Source: Ypsolopha sequella (lineage: Eukaryota; Arthropoda; Insecta; Lepidoptera; Ypsolophidae). From it: a stretch of 64,000 nucleotides of DNA. The notes below the pieces were generated by a model. That model searched no databases. It was not told the origin of the DNA and worked only from the letters and a program-made list of their open reading frames with translations. Both the position numbers and the translations under genes were made by a program. Positions within the stretch are counted from its first letter, which is position 1. Every line of letters begins with the position of its first letter. Shown here piece after piece: positions 22,235 through 34,531 of the stretch. The DNA lies in NCBI GenBank assembly GCA_934047225.1, contig OW203988.1, forward strand, positions 9,086,229 to 9,150,228, given 5' to 3'.

Positions 22235-22694
22235 CGAAAAAGAGAAAAGCATGCAATTTATTAAAGCGTTTTTACATTTACAAAATTATATAAAAATAAA
22301 CATGAGTGTATGTAAGTATGTGTGTGTATATGTGAGAGGATGTGTAAGTGCTAAACTCAAGGATCACAAAAAGACAATTGTATTCACTTTAACAAGTAAG
22401 ATCACTTAGTCTGTCTTAGATTAGTCTACTTATAAAGCTTAATACATTTTTATATATTGCGTAACGTTGGAGACCAAGGCGCTCGAAAACCTGGGTTATG
22501 GCCTCCAGCGCCTTTCTACAGGCCAAGTTAGCATTTCATGTTAGCAACAAAACAAAATACATGTTAGGGAGGATGAATAATTGTTACTTGAACAAAGATT
22601 TTATTCTTTTAGAGAGTTTATTTAAGATGAGAGCCTTCCTTTTTCAACAGTTTTTGAACGATTATACTGAATCTACCACAGACGCAATCAATTG

Positions 22695-22831
22695 TATCGA
22701 TTCGGCTAACTTATTTGACAGAACTGTCTTCTGTCTTGTTATTTCCGTATCGAAAAGACAAAGACAGAACGCTTAAAATAAGGTTAGTCCTGTCAAATTA
22801 GTTAAATTGTGTTTAGCTGAATCGACACCAC
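22695..22831. repeat. Palindromic MITE, CGATTCGG family, copy 2
   Basis: Arms run from ATCGATTCGGC to GCTGAATCGACACC with the central GTATCGAAAAGACAAAG. The left arm is partly deleted (TTGTTATTTCC in place of the usual TTTCTTTC, and the ACACGATTTAA segment missing). Confidence 0.75.
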
Positions 22832-23360
22832 TATGAAACTTTTATACGAGTATAATGTTTTTTCAAACCTTTATCTTTACGTTGTAAGTAGCGTTACCTA
22901 ATTGGAAAACTTTCGCTCGATAGATTTTATTTTTGAAAATAGTCTCTTTTTGAGTGCTTTTTTGGTTTTGCGTTTAATCCATTTGATTTTCATGTGTCAT
23001 ATTTTACTATCAATACAAAAATCTTGTTTATTAACCATTGTAAGTTGAAAAATGACTTACATGCAATATTGTAATTTTAGTCGATTTTATTCTTAAAATT
23101 AGAATCGTTCTGGTCCTCTAAAAAGGCCGCTTTGGATGAATCATGTTATGATTCTGTTCTAATGCCGTCTCTTTTGCACGCGTGAAAAAACTCTGACTCT
23201 ATCCTACTTTCAAATCATTTTATAATTCACCCAAGTCGGCCTTTTTAGATCCCCTGAATCGTTTCGCGCGCATTTTGGCGCATATGATTTTCAATTTTAT
23301 GAAAGTTATGCTACGGGTTATAATTGCAAAGCCGCTGTGCGCCTAAGGAAGGCCTCGTCT

Positions 23361-23664
23361 TAATATTCGGCGCTACACAACTTGACTTATTTGACAGAAC
23401 TAACCTTATAATAACACCGATTCGGCGCAACACAACTTGACTTAATTGACAGGACTAAACTTAATTTAAATGTTCTGTCCTTTTCTTTCTGTATCGAAAA
23501 GACAAAGACGGGACGCTCAAAATAAGTTTAGTCTTGTCAGTTGTGTTGCGCCGAATCGACACCATTGAGCGTCCTGTCTTTTCGATATAGAAAAAAAAAC
23601 TTACGCTTAAATTAAGTTTAGTCCCAGCAAATAAGTTAAATCGTGTTACACCGAATCGACACTA
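23361..23664. repeat. Palindromic MITE inserted into another copy of itself
   Basis: The outer copy begins TATTCGGCGCTACACAAC, breaks at about 23409 after AACCTTAT, and resumes at 23567 with GAGCGTCCTGTCTTTTCGA, ending CACCGAATCGACAC. The inner copy is a full family member, 23410-23566, from AATAACACCGATTCGG to GCCGAATCGACACCATT. The two halves of the outer copy are collinear with the copy at 35608-35765. Confidence 0.75.
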
Positions 23665-25405
23665 GAGCAAAAAAGTAACAGATACAGCAATATTGTACAA
23701 CTCAAAGCATCATAATCATTCTGGGAAATAAACGTAGAAAAGATTTTATTTAGTATTTGATATGAGTGTGAAAGTGTTGATGCTGAAATATTAGTGTGGA
23801 TTTATTGAACTTAATTGGGGATATTCCCTGCAGTGGCGTGCACAGAACTTTTTGCTGGAAAAGCAAACAATTGGTCAAGAACAACAATAAAAAAAATATG
23901 AAAAAATTTTAATTACACTTTGAAAAAAAAAATTTGTATGACGCCAGGGTAGACCTCAGAATAAGGAATACAAATAGAAACCTGGCTAAAATAATACGCG
24001 GAGAAAGACACCTATCCTTGATTTTCTTACGACATTTTAGTGCGTTAGAGAGAGATGGATATGTATTCGTTTTTTCTTAATTAGGTAGGTTGTCACTAGT
24101 TCGTTGCTTTGCTAGTGATGTAACAATGTCGATTTTTGACTACGATAAATAAACCAAATCGAAATGAACCACGACCAATCTCCTTACCACACATCATATC
24201 GTATCAAAGTGTGAAAAAAAAAAGAATGCAGGAGGCACCGACCTTTCTGGTGACATCCTCTTGCTTTGGAAGGAGGCCAAGAGAATTAATAGCAAAGTGG
24301 TCTCTGTCTACCCCAGTGGGACACATATTATATTGTGTAAATAAGGAATTAATAAAAGGATATCTTTCGTTTAGCATAATATTTTTTATTAAGTACAAAT
24401 TACTATATAGTAGGCAGGTAGGTACATAAGTTAAGTCCAAAATTGTGCTTGTTTCTAGTACAAAAAATGCTGTAGCTTGTATCAGAGATACAACCGTAAA
24501 CTATTTAAGTGGATACTTTTTAAGTCGCCTCTTAACTCAATCAAATAGATGTTCGTTGATGTCGCGTCTTTGTTCAATCAAGGAAGAAGGAATTAATCGC
24601 AACAATAGAAATCATAATAATCATAGACCTATAGGATTCGTAATAATAATATTATGTCAATGATGAGCGATGACAGCGCAATTACTACAGAGGTAATTTC
24701 ATTTTTTTTATTTCTATCAAATAAACATCAACTTATCTTGAATAAAAACTAATAACAAATAATGAACGATTAAAATACCTAATAACCTGTAATAAGAAAT
24801 CAAATTTTGCGCAGTTCAAGTCAATAAGCATTCCCAAAATTCATTTCACGATAGAACTACCCTGTCAAAGTACTTTTATTGTCAACCACTAAGTACGAAA
24901 ATGTCTTGATCTGCGGAATTTCTTCGTGAAGTCGATCACGGAAGTAACGTACAAGTTCTGAACAGGCCTTTCAGAACGATTTGCGAACATAGAAGTATGC
25001 ACTTTTCTAAACCACAGACATCCATAGGTACTGGTTCTGTTGCCTAAAATTGAAAAATTATCGAGTTAATATACTATAGTATAGTACAAGCACGTACCTA
25101 CAAACAAGATTGATAATGCAATTATACATAATTATTTAAAGGTTACCAATGTGTCTGTATCTGGTAAACATAACGTTGGTAAGGCATCTACTTTTAAAAG
25201 TCTCCATTTTAAATTTTCGTTTGGTCTAAAAGAATCCGACGTAAAGTGTTTCGAACAAATATGACCGCTTTTTTTAATTGCCCAATTTGGTCAAATTATT
25301 CGTCTAAGCCATTCACTTTTTAATTCTTCCCTTTTTGGAAATCTGTAACAAAAAAATATAGCGATATTTATTCGGCATTATTTTTCTTTTAACTCGCGCT
25401 GCAAT

Positions 25406-26022
25406 GAGGGATTTTCTTTTCTTTTTTTTTTACTCTTCCCTAGTCGCTGGATAGATGGCGCTGAACTTGGTAAGTTACTGCAAGGAACGGAACGTCACAT
25501 AATTTTTTGATTATTGCATTTGGATGTCATTTTGAGATCGTAAAACGAAACGTACATAAAAAAGTAATTAATGTCATTGTCACATCACATCACAATGACA
25601 TTTTGAAAATAAATAAATAATAACAACAAGGAAAAAGAAAAAAATAATTAGCAGTCTTTTTATGAGTTTTCTAAGCCAGAAAGAAAATGTCCCAAGAGAA
25701 AAAGAAGAGAAGTCTGTGCCTTGTGGATTTGTATAAAAATGGAGGCATACATCTTTTTCCTAAAGATGAAAGTCATAAAGCGCAATGAGTACAAGCCATG
25801 GTACATTTTAAACCTGGACGGACCATAACAAAGCATTCGCACATAATATGCTCAGCACACATGTCATCAACCAACGAGCGTATGTGACGTGACGTGACGT
25901 GACGCAATATTTTTTTTTCAATCGTTTTGGCTTTGGCACCTAGCAACGTAGTCAGTTCAACACCATCTACAGAGTTCTGGGAAACTATGTTTTTTTTTTA
26001 ATACTCAAAAAGAAAACCTCTC
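25406..26022 (+). mobile_element. Small THAP cassette (GAGGGATTTTC family), copy 1
   Basis: 617 bp with short imperfect inverted ends: GAGGGATTTTCTTTT on the left, AAAAGAAAACCTCTC on the right. Flanks are AT on both sides. Comparison with transposon copy 2, which lacks it (62884-62890, GCAATTAATC), shows the empty site and implies an AT duplication. Subterminal TAGATGGCGCTGAACT and AGTTCAACACCATCTA are inverted. It matches the free-standing copy at 59348-59962. It lies in the intron of the THAP gene of the host transposon. Confidence 0.85.
25687..25887 (+). pseudogene. THAP domain with TGA at the conserved Trp, copy 1
   Basis: The frame reads MSQEKKKRSLCLVDLYKNGG, IHLFPKDESHKAQ, stop (TGA 25786-25788), then VQAMVHFKPGRTITKHSHII and CSAHM. 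THAP features: first Cys at residue 11, the (F/L)FPKD block, and C-x2-H (CSAH) near the end. The second N-terminal Cys is Tyr here but Cys in the other copy. The stop sits exactly where THAP domains carry their invariant Trp (KAQ-W-...), and the same TGA is present in copy 2. The product, if any, would be a truncated finger. Confidence 0.75.
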
Positions 26023-27339
26023 ATTAATCTATTATCCTTTATGCACGGCTGCCGCGGAAACCAATGTTCGATAGTTTGCCACACGGACTTTAGTACATCA
26101 CTATACGAAAAAACATAACCTCTCGTAGTCGGCAGAAAATCTATATAAAACAGGCAAATATCGGTGTAGAATTGAACACGAGTATGATTTACAAGAACTA
26201 CTATTACTGTTACTGAGTTTTAGGTATGATCCTGCAACTTTATTAACATAAAAACTATCAGGACTCACCGATGAAATGATATTGCTTCATTGTTGTTTTC
26301 TTTTCTTCCTGTATGCGATTTACAGCCTTCAATCGCACAAGACATTTTATTACAATGTTAAAAAAACAATCAACACAAACAATAATAAATCACACTTTCA
26401 CGAATTTTGAGAGGAAGAGCACCAAAATATTTAATTTCTCTCGGTGAAGCTGTAAACTTTCGCAAAATGCAATAGACATTTCGATGCCACCAAATTAAGA
26501 TGTGATGCACGCAACGTACGATATTACAACACAACGATACAATGATGAGACATATTTAACTTGATGGTATTATAATTTTTAAAATACATCCAAATTACAT
26601 CCATCTGACATTTGTTTGGTTCAATCTAGTGACACACCAGGAAAAAATATAAAGTAAGTGCGGTCCGTCGTTTCATTCACTCGCACACAGGGGTAATTTA
26701 CGTTAGATGAGTACAATGGCTAATGCCCAGTTCTTATTTTAGTCAGGCTTCTATTTGTATTCCTTATTCTGAGGGGTAGACAATGTCTACCCTAGAGTGA
26801 AAATTTCCTATACAAACTTTTTTTCTTCAAAGTGTAATTTTAATTTTTTCATATTTTTTTTATTGTTGTTCTTGACCAATTGTTTGCTTTTCCAGCAAAA
26901 AGTTCTGTGCACGCCACTCGGCTGGCAGACATAGGTGAAAAAAATGCATTGAAAAATGGCCTCTTTCTATTTCCAGAAAAACTACGGAAATACTCACGGT
27001 CTTCATGATGGTATCCAAACTAATAAACATTAAACACTGTGGAATAACGATTTCGTTAATTTGCTTCTAGTTTTATATTAATTTTAAATTCTTGTTTTTA
27101 TTGAAATGTTGACTGGAATGCTACATAATTTGTATCACATCATTAACTATTCTTGTTAACAATTTGATAATAATTGCAAATAAGTATTTTAGCAAACCAT
27201 TACGCAGATTTATTGTCAATAGAAAGATTAGAGTATCATCAGCTTAGAGTATAAATATGTATCCTCTGGGGTCATCAGGATATTTAATATTTATTTGCGT
27301 TTTACGTTTACCCGTTCCATAGATATCCGTGGTCCGTTC

Positions 27340-28825
27340 CATAATTCCGTACCCGAAGGGTGCCAAATGGGACCCTATCACCAAGGTTCCGCTGTCTGTC
27401 CGTCTGTCTGTCTACATTTCTGTCTCTCACATGGGTCTACAGCTTCAGCCGTTACAGGTAGTCAGTTGAAATTTTCACAGTATACGTGTTACTATGGTCA
27501 CAAAATAACCACTTACAGAATGTTTACTCCGCATAACTAGCGAAAACAGGCGTATGCACACATAGACGCGTACGTACTATCTCGGAGATACTCGGGTGAA
27601 TGACAATATGAAATTCTGCCGAAACCATCATACGTACGCGTCTATGCATGTGTTTCTGTTTTCGCTTCGTTGTCGAGTCGGACTTCTGGTAGTATCTATT
27701 TTGTGCTATGGTCTCTACCACAGCAAATAATACAAATTTAAAATAGTTGAAATCTAAGGGTATCCCCATACGAAAAATCTCGAAGAAGCAGCAATTTTGT
27801 GGGATTCGTTTCAGCTCTATCTCAAAGACAAGTTTTAAATTTATTTGGATAATTGTACATACTCTAAAGTAAAACAACAAAAGCTATTCTTATTTGTTAT
27901 GCAAGGCTGCAAAGTGTTATTTGGCGCGAGTACTTGTATTGAAACCTGAGGAAGCGAAGGATTCTAGGTGCGAGACGCAATAACTTTGCTTCCGAGTGAA
28001 ACACACAATTTTTCAGCTTACTACGGTGAGGAAAATGCTAGGTGCAAGACACTGACATATAGTAATACAAGTACGCTGGACATGTTGTGCAATACAAAAT
28101 GACAGTTCTTTTTTGTGCCGATTGAAAGCGCCCCCACAAAGCGTTGCAGGAAATAAAATTGACACATGTTATCATAGATAACGTCATTGTCTCATCTTTA
28201 TCATTAGTTCCGAGTACAGTCACGTCACTCACTGCAGCGATCAGCGCCAAAATCTGTAGGTTGACTTTTAGAAAATCTGTAGATCTACAGATTTATTTTT
28301 TAAGCAATATTTAATGCTTCCTTAGGTAGTAAGGCCATGGACAAAATGACCTCTAGTTTTTCAAGCTAGTATTATACTTGTAAAGTTATTTAGATAAGTA
28401 AGTATGTTAAGATAAAGTTACGCAAGCCGGAAATGGGCGATAAAGTACTCGTCCATTCGAACAACTTTAACTATGGAGCCAACACTCGAATCGCGAAAAA
28501 AAATCAGCTCTTCCATAGAAACGTTACATAGCTACCCGACCAAAATGTATGAGAAAACTGTTTTTTTCTCGATTTCTCAATTTTTTTTCACGAAATGGTT
28601 TTCGTTTAATTTATTTATACGCTATTTGGTTTTAGTTATCTGGGCTTCTTCGTTTGAACAAGCCCACCTTAATCAATGTTGCTATGGTATCTACCTATAT
28701 ATATTGTTGTTATTTGGCATCATATTTCTTGGGTTTCTTACCCGTTAATACTTTATATTCTCTGCCCGTATTGTGTGATGTTACGGAAGCCTTTGTGCGT
28801 GAGTCCAACGCCCGCACTTGCCCAA
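27340..28825 (+). repeat. Diverged GGTTCCGT repeat, copy with inserted MITE
   Basis: Starts near TAATTCCGTACCCGAAGGG, AAGGTTCCGC, TGTCTGTCCGTCTGTCTGTC and ends TATTGTGTGATGTTACGGAA, GCACTTGCCC, the same order as in 17815-19770. The interior is diverged and includes a MITE at 27539-27666 and a fragment near 28450-28560 (ATGGAGCCAACACTCG, CCGACCAAAATGTATG) resembling the core of the MITE at 45012-45275. Confidence 0.5.
27539..27666. repeat. Palindromic MITE, AGCGAAAACAG ends
   Basis: Arms run AGCGAAAACAGGCGTATGCA ... TAGACGCGTACGTA against TACGTACGCGTCTATGCATG ... CTGTTTTCGCT. The loop is about 50 bp. Confidence 0.8.
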
Positions 28826-29454
28826 ATTATTTTATTTGCAATGGACTTACCCTTGGCCTAACCACGCCTGATGGTAAGCTTCGGTGAAAGTGCACTCGCT
28901 GTACCTATTTACTCTTCTTCTAAAGGAATATGGGTTATAAATAACCAGAAAACCGGACGCTGGCATCCCAGGCTGTCTACATCTAAACCGGATGTAAACG
29001 AAGATCCAAGTTTCAAAGATATGTAACTGACAGACTCCAAATAACTTCTCTATTCAAAATACTGTCGAAAATCTATGCTGACTGTACCGCTCGGGAGGGT
29101 AGAGAGAGGCGGCTATATGCGCTGAGCTATGGAAGAGGTTATCTCGCTAGATACCGCGCTATCTAAATCAGTATTATCGCGCGCCACCGCCGAATAATTA
29201 TTATTAGTACTGCGGTCTATAGCTCCGTCCCTTAGGTATACATTACATGGAATTAAATTGGAGATAGCTTTGTGTTTGGGATGGGTTTATAATTTTGTAG
29301 ACCTCTACAGTGCGATGTCAATGAGCATTGAGGTTCAGTTCACATGTTTTCTTTACTAAAATTATGTGATTTGTGATGAAATCCATCGCTTTCGATACTC
29401 TAAATATAATTAGAGCCAATTACAAGATAGAAATGATCAATTAATCTCAAGTAA

Positions 29455-29540
29455 GATAAATATTTTGGAAAAATTTGAACCTGCCACCTCTTGCTTACAC
29501 GGCAAGTGCTCTACCGACTAAGCTACCGAGGTTCCCGTCC
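29455..29540 (-). repeat. tRNA-like SINE head, second family, copy 1
   Basis: The minus strand reads CTCGGTAGCTTAGTCGGTAG (A box), AGCACTTGCC, GTAAGCAAGAGGTGGCAGGT and TCAAATTT (B box region). A matching unit at 47770-47871 shares the downstream flank AGATAAATATTTT plus A-run, so this is a repeat and not a single tRNA gene. Confidence 0.65.
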
Positions 29541-32500
29541 TAGACTGTTGAGGACTTTTTCTAATTTATTTATCGTACTTGAGATTTGTTTAGTCGATCT
29601 TTTCTATCGTTTAATGCACTCTAATAATGTTTTTACTAAAGTTAATGTTGAAGTTTATCAAACTTTGTATAGAATTACTTTTTGTCACATGCTGTTTTAA
29701 CAAAATCATCAAGTTTGATTGAGCTTAATCTTCTTCAGAGCCTTTCTAAAATTATTCAACAAATTCTTTACCAACCTAAAAGTGGCATCAGACAATAAAG
29801 CCCCCGAGTGTCCTTTCTGCAGACCAACTTGTCCTGATGAGGTCGATAAGGCACACCATCGGTGCTCGCGAGGGCTCCGAGGCCCTCCGTGGGCCCTCCA
29901 GGGGCCCTACAAGGTGCTCCACGAAGAACGATTTCCGCGTTCAGGACTCTGGTTATTGCTCTCCATCTTTTGTTCAGGTTGAACCCTGGATTAGCAGTTA
30001 ATGGAGGATTAAGCTGTTACGTGATTTTTTTTTGAAGATTTTCGTGAGCATTGTCTTTTTTTACCTTTTCAAAGATGTTCTTTTAACAATAGGAAATTAC
30101 TACTTAATTTCGAGAGATTTCAAAAATAAATTATTCAAATTAGACTTTGAGTTTTATAGATATCATCGAAAAGTATTTTTTTCTGCCTAAATTCGCTTGT
30201 TCGTCCCGAATAATGTTTTGCTCCATTTTAAAAGAAAAAAGCAAAATTCAATTTCCCACAGGAAATAAATTTGTATCAAAATTCATTATATTCAGATTTG
30301 ATTTACTTTTTTAATCATGGAGAAGTGCGCCAAAGAGTTGCAAAAAGTTGAATACATTTGTGTTGAAATTTTCCAAAGAAAATAAAAAAGTACTTGCTGG
30401 TTAATACAACTTGATCGGAAGTCAAATTATGAAAAATATTAAATTAAACACAATAATCGCAACTTAATACATGCAACAAGACACTCAAACTTTATTTATG
30501 AGTGAAGTTGAAAGAAAACCAGAGGGATTATGTATCTTTAGTTGCCATCTGGACTTGGTGTCTATCATCAAAAACATAGATATACTATCGAATTCCGATT
30601 GTCTAAGGATATGTTCGCACTTGAAGTGACGACACAGTTCGTAAATAGTTCAATACCCACTAAAGGCAATTTTGAAAGTTCCGTTTTTAGCTATGTTTTT
30701 GATGATAGGCACCTAGTCCAGTTGGCAACTAAAGATACAGAATACAGGGGCAGATGAGTAACCTCGCGTGCCGTGATTAAACATTTTTCTGCTATTAGTT
30801 TTTAATCTGATGGGTTTACTGACATGAGTGGGTGCATTCTTCACGAATATGAGGACCTAAGTTGGCCATTAACATAAAAGTTATGAGGACATTGCGCTGC
30901 AAGTCCTCCATCTGGCGTATTGCCAGGATACTTGTAGAACCGTTTATCAAAAAGTTGTCCAACTTAACTAACAAACCACATGCAAAGAGGACTTCGTAGC
31001 TTTCTGAAATATCTCCCTAACTGTAAACTTTGCTGAAATACGTCACGACCGTACTCTTCTCCTTTTTGATAAAGGGCACTTACCTTTATTTCTGGCTTAT
31101 CAAAAACATGATGCTTACAAACTAAATCTTTGACTCAAAATCTTTTTAATAAATAAATGCACATACTATGTTACATACATACTGCTTAAAAATAAATTTA
31201 GATAAATAAATTTTACATTTTATATTTAGTTGTTGTAACTAATATTATGAAAAAAAAGACATGACCTTGCTAAGTTTCTTGCCCTTCTGCTTAGCAAGGC
31301 TAATCGAATGGGCGGAGTTAGGTATATATTTATTATATGTTTTGCATATATTTATAATATTATTTATTCCTTATTCCTTTATTTTCATTTTATTCAAGTG
31401 TATTTTTTTTTTCAATTAAATTTCAGTAACCTTTATTATTTCCCTGTGTTTTTATTTTATTTTATTTCCCCATATTATTATTTAATATATAAAACTATTA
31501 CCTATAGACATAGATTATTTAATTGTATTACATTAAAACCGACCTGTAATAAGTGTATCTGATATACCTACATTATACAAATAAATATATTTCATTTCAT
31601 TTAAATAAGAAAGAAAAGATTAGGTAAAATATAAAAGCTGTCGATCCTGCTAGTATATTATTTAGTAAGCGAAGAATCATGTATTATCCAAACTTTTAGT
31701 GACAAGAAAATTCAACAAGTGTACATAAAAGAGGTAATTAAGAAAACTTATAATCCTAAGTAAACCTGAACTATTTAAGTAAATAAATAAACTATTTAAA
31801 TTGGTTGTTTAATTTATATAATTATATAAAATGTACAAATAATCAAACTATATTATGGGTCTGATCTGGACTTAAGTAGACATATTATTGTCAAATGTCC
31901 AGCAATATGTAGAATAGATGATAGAATATGTCAAATTTACATATATTCTACATATTATTTAGACAAATTACTAAAATAAAATTTTCAATTTAGTGTAGGT
32001 TTATTTTAACCTGTACAACAAACATCTGATTGGAATATGTTTAGGTGGTCGGTAAAGTAAAGGCGTCCACACACGATGCGCGACGGAAATGGCGTCTAAC
32101 CGGATATTGTATCGCGCCTTCATCTCCGGCCCACTTCCGTTTCCGTACCCCTCGCCCCGCGCTCCGCTCGTGCGTCACCTAATTACTTGTCCAATATATG
32201 GATTTGCCTGGTACCTATCTACTTTGTCATTATAGCTATACCTTTGACTAAAGTGTTAAACTTTTTATCTCGGTGCAAAATGTTTTGTTGTCCTTACTTT
32301 CAATTCGCAGAAACTCCTTAGTAATAATATGGTTTTCACAAGAAAAGTATGTAAATTCTTTTGAACACTTAATTATTAACAATCAAAACTCATTTATTGC
32401 ATACTTTTTATTCAAAAATAAGAATAACAATAAAATGAATGTGTATTTAGGAACGAGATAAAAAAATTGTCAACTAAGTTTCAAAAACAAAACAAACACT

Positions 32501-33208
32501 TTTTATATTTTACCAACTGTATAATCAGGTAATACCTACCATAATTTACGAGCCAATAATTCACAATGAAAAACAATTTTAATGTGCGACAATAAAATAA
32601 ATAACTACCAACTTACCCCAGAAGTCCCTAAACGAATCAAAATAACCCCAAAACCGATGCAATCAAAACTAAACCACAAACGATGCGGTTGCATAACATC
32701 TGTATCTCTTGTAGACGGGGATGTGAATGGTGGTGCCAAACTGTCAACTAGGGTTAATGACAATATTGACTAGCAGAACATGTGTCTACTAGTCAATATT
32801 AACATTTAAGATGAAAAGTGGATGTTTGTTTATTCACCGCTACACTTGACACTCGCAATTTCTCTGACCGTTTAAAACTAATCGTATTTGTTACAATAAA
32901 AATAAATTAAATTGGTTTAATTCTATATAAGCTGTTTATTCAATAAAACCAATTTTCTACAATTCTATAGGAACGTAGCAATTTCGTAGCACATCCACGT
33001 GCTACGACGTAGCGAACAAATTACATAATAATAATATATTTTGTGTAGATATACAGTTTAGAACAACAAACAAAAAACAATAGTATTTTTTTTTAATCGT
33101 TAAATTTGTACCTTCGACGTGCCCAAGGTTCCGTACAACATTTTAAGGTGATATTAATGTAAATTATTGATTATTAAACGATGAGAACAAAAATATAAAA
33201 AATATATA
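29541..33208. other. Long unassigned AT-rich stretch
   Basis: No gene supported. A GC-rich patch at 29870-29915 (GGCCCTCC-type repeats), a CpG-rich patch at 32050-32190, and a short fold-back at 32775-32805 (AATATTGACTAG / CTAGTCAATATT) were noted. The frames at 30542-30757 and 31308-31562 have no motif; the latter is nearly all AT-rich codons. Confidence 0.4.
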
Positions 33209-33469
33209 CAAGGTGATTTTTTGATCATCGTCCAAATTCATACTGGAGGCTTAATAAGTGATCAGTATCTTGGATCAGTAACAATTTTTGTGAAACTGGT
33301 AAATTGAAATTTCGGCTTCCCATAGAAATTCAGTTCCACCCCGAGTGAATCACTATGGGGAGTCGAAATTTCCTTTTACGAATTTCATCAAAATTGTTAT
33401 TGATCCATGATACTGATCACTTAGCAAAACACCAGTATAAATTTGGACGATGATCAAAAATTCACCTTG
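33209..33469. mobile_element. MITE, CAAGGTGA family, copy A (261 bp)
   Basis: Flanked by TA (33207-33208 and 33470-33471). Arms of about 120 bp begin CAAGGTGA.TTTTTGATCATC and include AATTCATACTGG, GTGATCAGTATC and TTGTTATTGATCC. It is the same length as the copy at 42052-42312. TA flanks suggest the Tc1/mariner group. Confidence 0.85.
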
Positions 33470-33479
33470 TATATAATAT

Positions 33480-33645
33480 ATCGTCACGACACGAATCCCC
33501 GAGGGGGTGTCAGAGGTGTTCCAAGTGTGAACTGTGAAAAGCAAATCACATTCCACACTAGGTACACCCGCGTTTCACCGACAATTATTACGTCCCAACG
33601 TGATGTGTGGTGAGCCCTATCACCGTACTTCGGGCACAAATACAA
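33480..33645 (-). repeat. SINE body without head, GTGCCCGAAG family
   Basis: Plus-strand landmarks are ATCGTCACGACACGAATCCC, GGGTGTCAGAGGTGTTCC, ACACCCGCGTTTCACCGAC, ATTACGTCCCAACGTGATG and CCGTACTTCGGGCACAAAT. It immediately follows the MITE. Confidence 0.75.
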
Positions 33646-34475
33646 AAACTACTCGTATTTTTAACTGACACTGATGATTACCTAGTTTAATATTGATTGA
33701 TTGATTAACTTTGGTGAATAATACATAAAAATTACATTATTTTGAAAAATTCATTAATAAGAAAGTTTTCCGTTTTAATGTAATTATAATAGAAATAATA
33801 AAGCCGATTCTGAAGGCTTTAATTTTAGTTTTAGTGCTGTCAAAACTAAATTTTCTTCGATACAAAATAGTCCTTAAGAGTTAAGGTTAGAAGCAAAATA
33901 TATTTGGAAAATTTTAAGCTTTAACATCACTAAAACTAAAATTAAAACCTTCAGAATTGGCTTTATTATACTCATAAGTAGGTTTAACATTTTATAAGAT
34001 TAGTCATCGCTCAAAATTTGAGATGTCGGTAAAGAAAGTTGATACGGGACAGTTTGAAATTTATTTTACTAATACTATACAAAATTTAGTATTTCTATTC
34101 GGTAAATAAATAATATTTTAATTAATATGCTTCTTTGTATTGAATTCTTTTAGTCTTCGAGTCCATTCAGTAACATTCGTCGTCGTCGAATTTTTGGCTA
34201 TTCGCGATTTCCCCCACCTTAACCACCTTACGTGTTGTATTACGAGTATAAGCATCATTTTCATATTTCAATCTATGATATCTGTCTATCTACATCATGT
34301 GAATACATTTTGTTCAACAAATTTCAAATTTAAAAACCCTTGGAATATTAATAATTAAATTCATCTCAGTCATTGTTCTCAAAAGCGTGCGCTATCTACC
34401 TACAGTTTGCTATTTTAGGGTTACGCATCGCAAAATGTGAACTCTTTTTATTTATGTTTAGACTTGTCATTGTAA

Positions 34476-34480
<5 letters not shown>

Positions 34481-34529
<49 letters not shown>
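34481..34529. repeat. (TA)n microsatellite
   Basis: About 24 uninterrupted TA units. Confidence 0.95.

Positions 34530-34531
<2 letters not shown>

Larger units (their letters stand above)
25132..26345 (-). pseudogene. THAP-domain gene, copy 1, with premature stop
   Basis: Exon 1 is 26345-26269 (MSCAIEGCKSHTGRKE and following) and ends at a GTGAGT donor. Exon 2 is 25342-25132 behind a TTACAG acceptor. It has the same exon sizes (77 and 211 nt) and phase as the intact copy at 62615-63216. In exon 2 the codon for residue 43 is TGA where copy 2 has AGA, which truncates the protein before the last zinc ligands. The intron, 314 nt in copy 2, is enlarged here by a separate THAP cassette (25406-26022). 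Confidence 0.85.
23955..26773 (-). mobile_element. THAP-gene DNA transposon, copy 1
   Basis: The 8-bp target duplication GGGTAGAC lies at 23947-23954 and 26774-26781. Terminal inverted repeats of 40 bp start CTCAGAATAAGGAATACAAA and differ at two positions between the ends. Collinear with copy 2 (61439-63644) except for a 617-bp cassette in the middle (25406-26022). It contains the same two THAP exons on the minus strand, here with a stop codon. An 8-bp duplication together with a THAP protein fits the P-element superfamily better than hAT, but the CTCAG ends are unlike the classical P ends, and no RNase H-like transposase domain was recognised. Confidence 0.9.
23832..26918. mobile_element. 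Palindromic MITE (AGTGGCGTGCACAGAA ends) interrupted by a THAP transposon
   Basis: The left arm, 23832-23954, starts AGTGGCGTGCACAGAAC; the right arm, 26782-26918, ends GTTCTGTGCACGCCACT. Shared arm text includes TTTTGCTGGAAAAGCAAACA and TTGGTCAAGAACAACAATAA. With the inner transposon and one copy of its 8-bp duplication removed, the MITE is about 268 bp, close to the 261-275 bp of the other MITEs in this window. Confidence 0.8.

Noticed and set aside
31308..31562. 84-codon Phe/Tyr/Ile-rich frame
   Set aside because: The composition is what AT-rich DNA gives by chance; no signal or domain.
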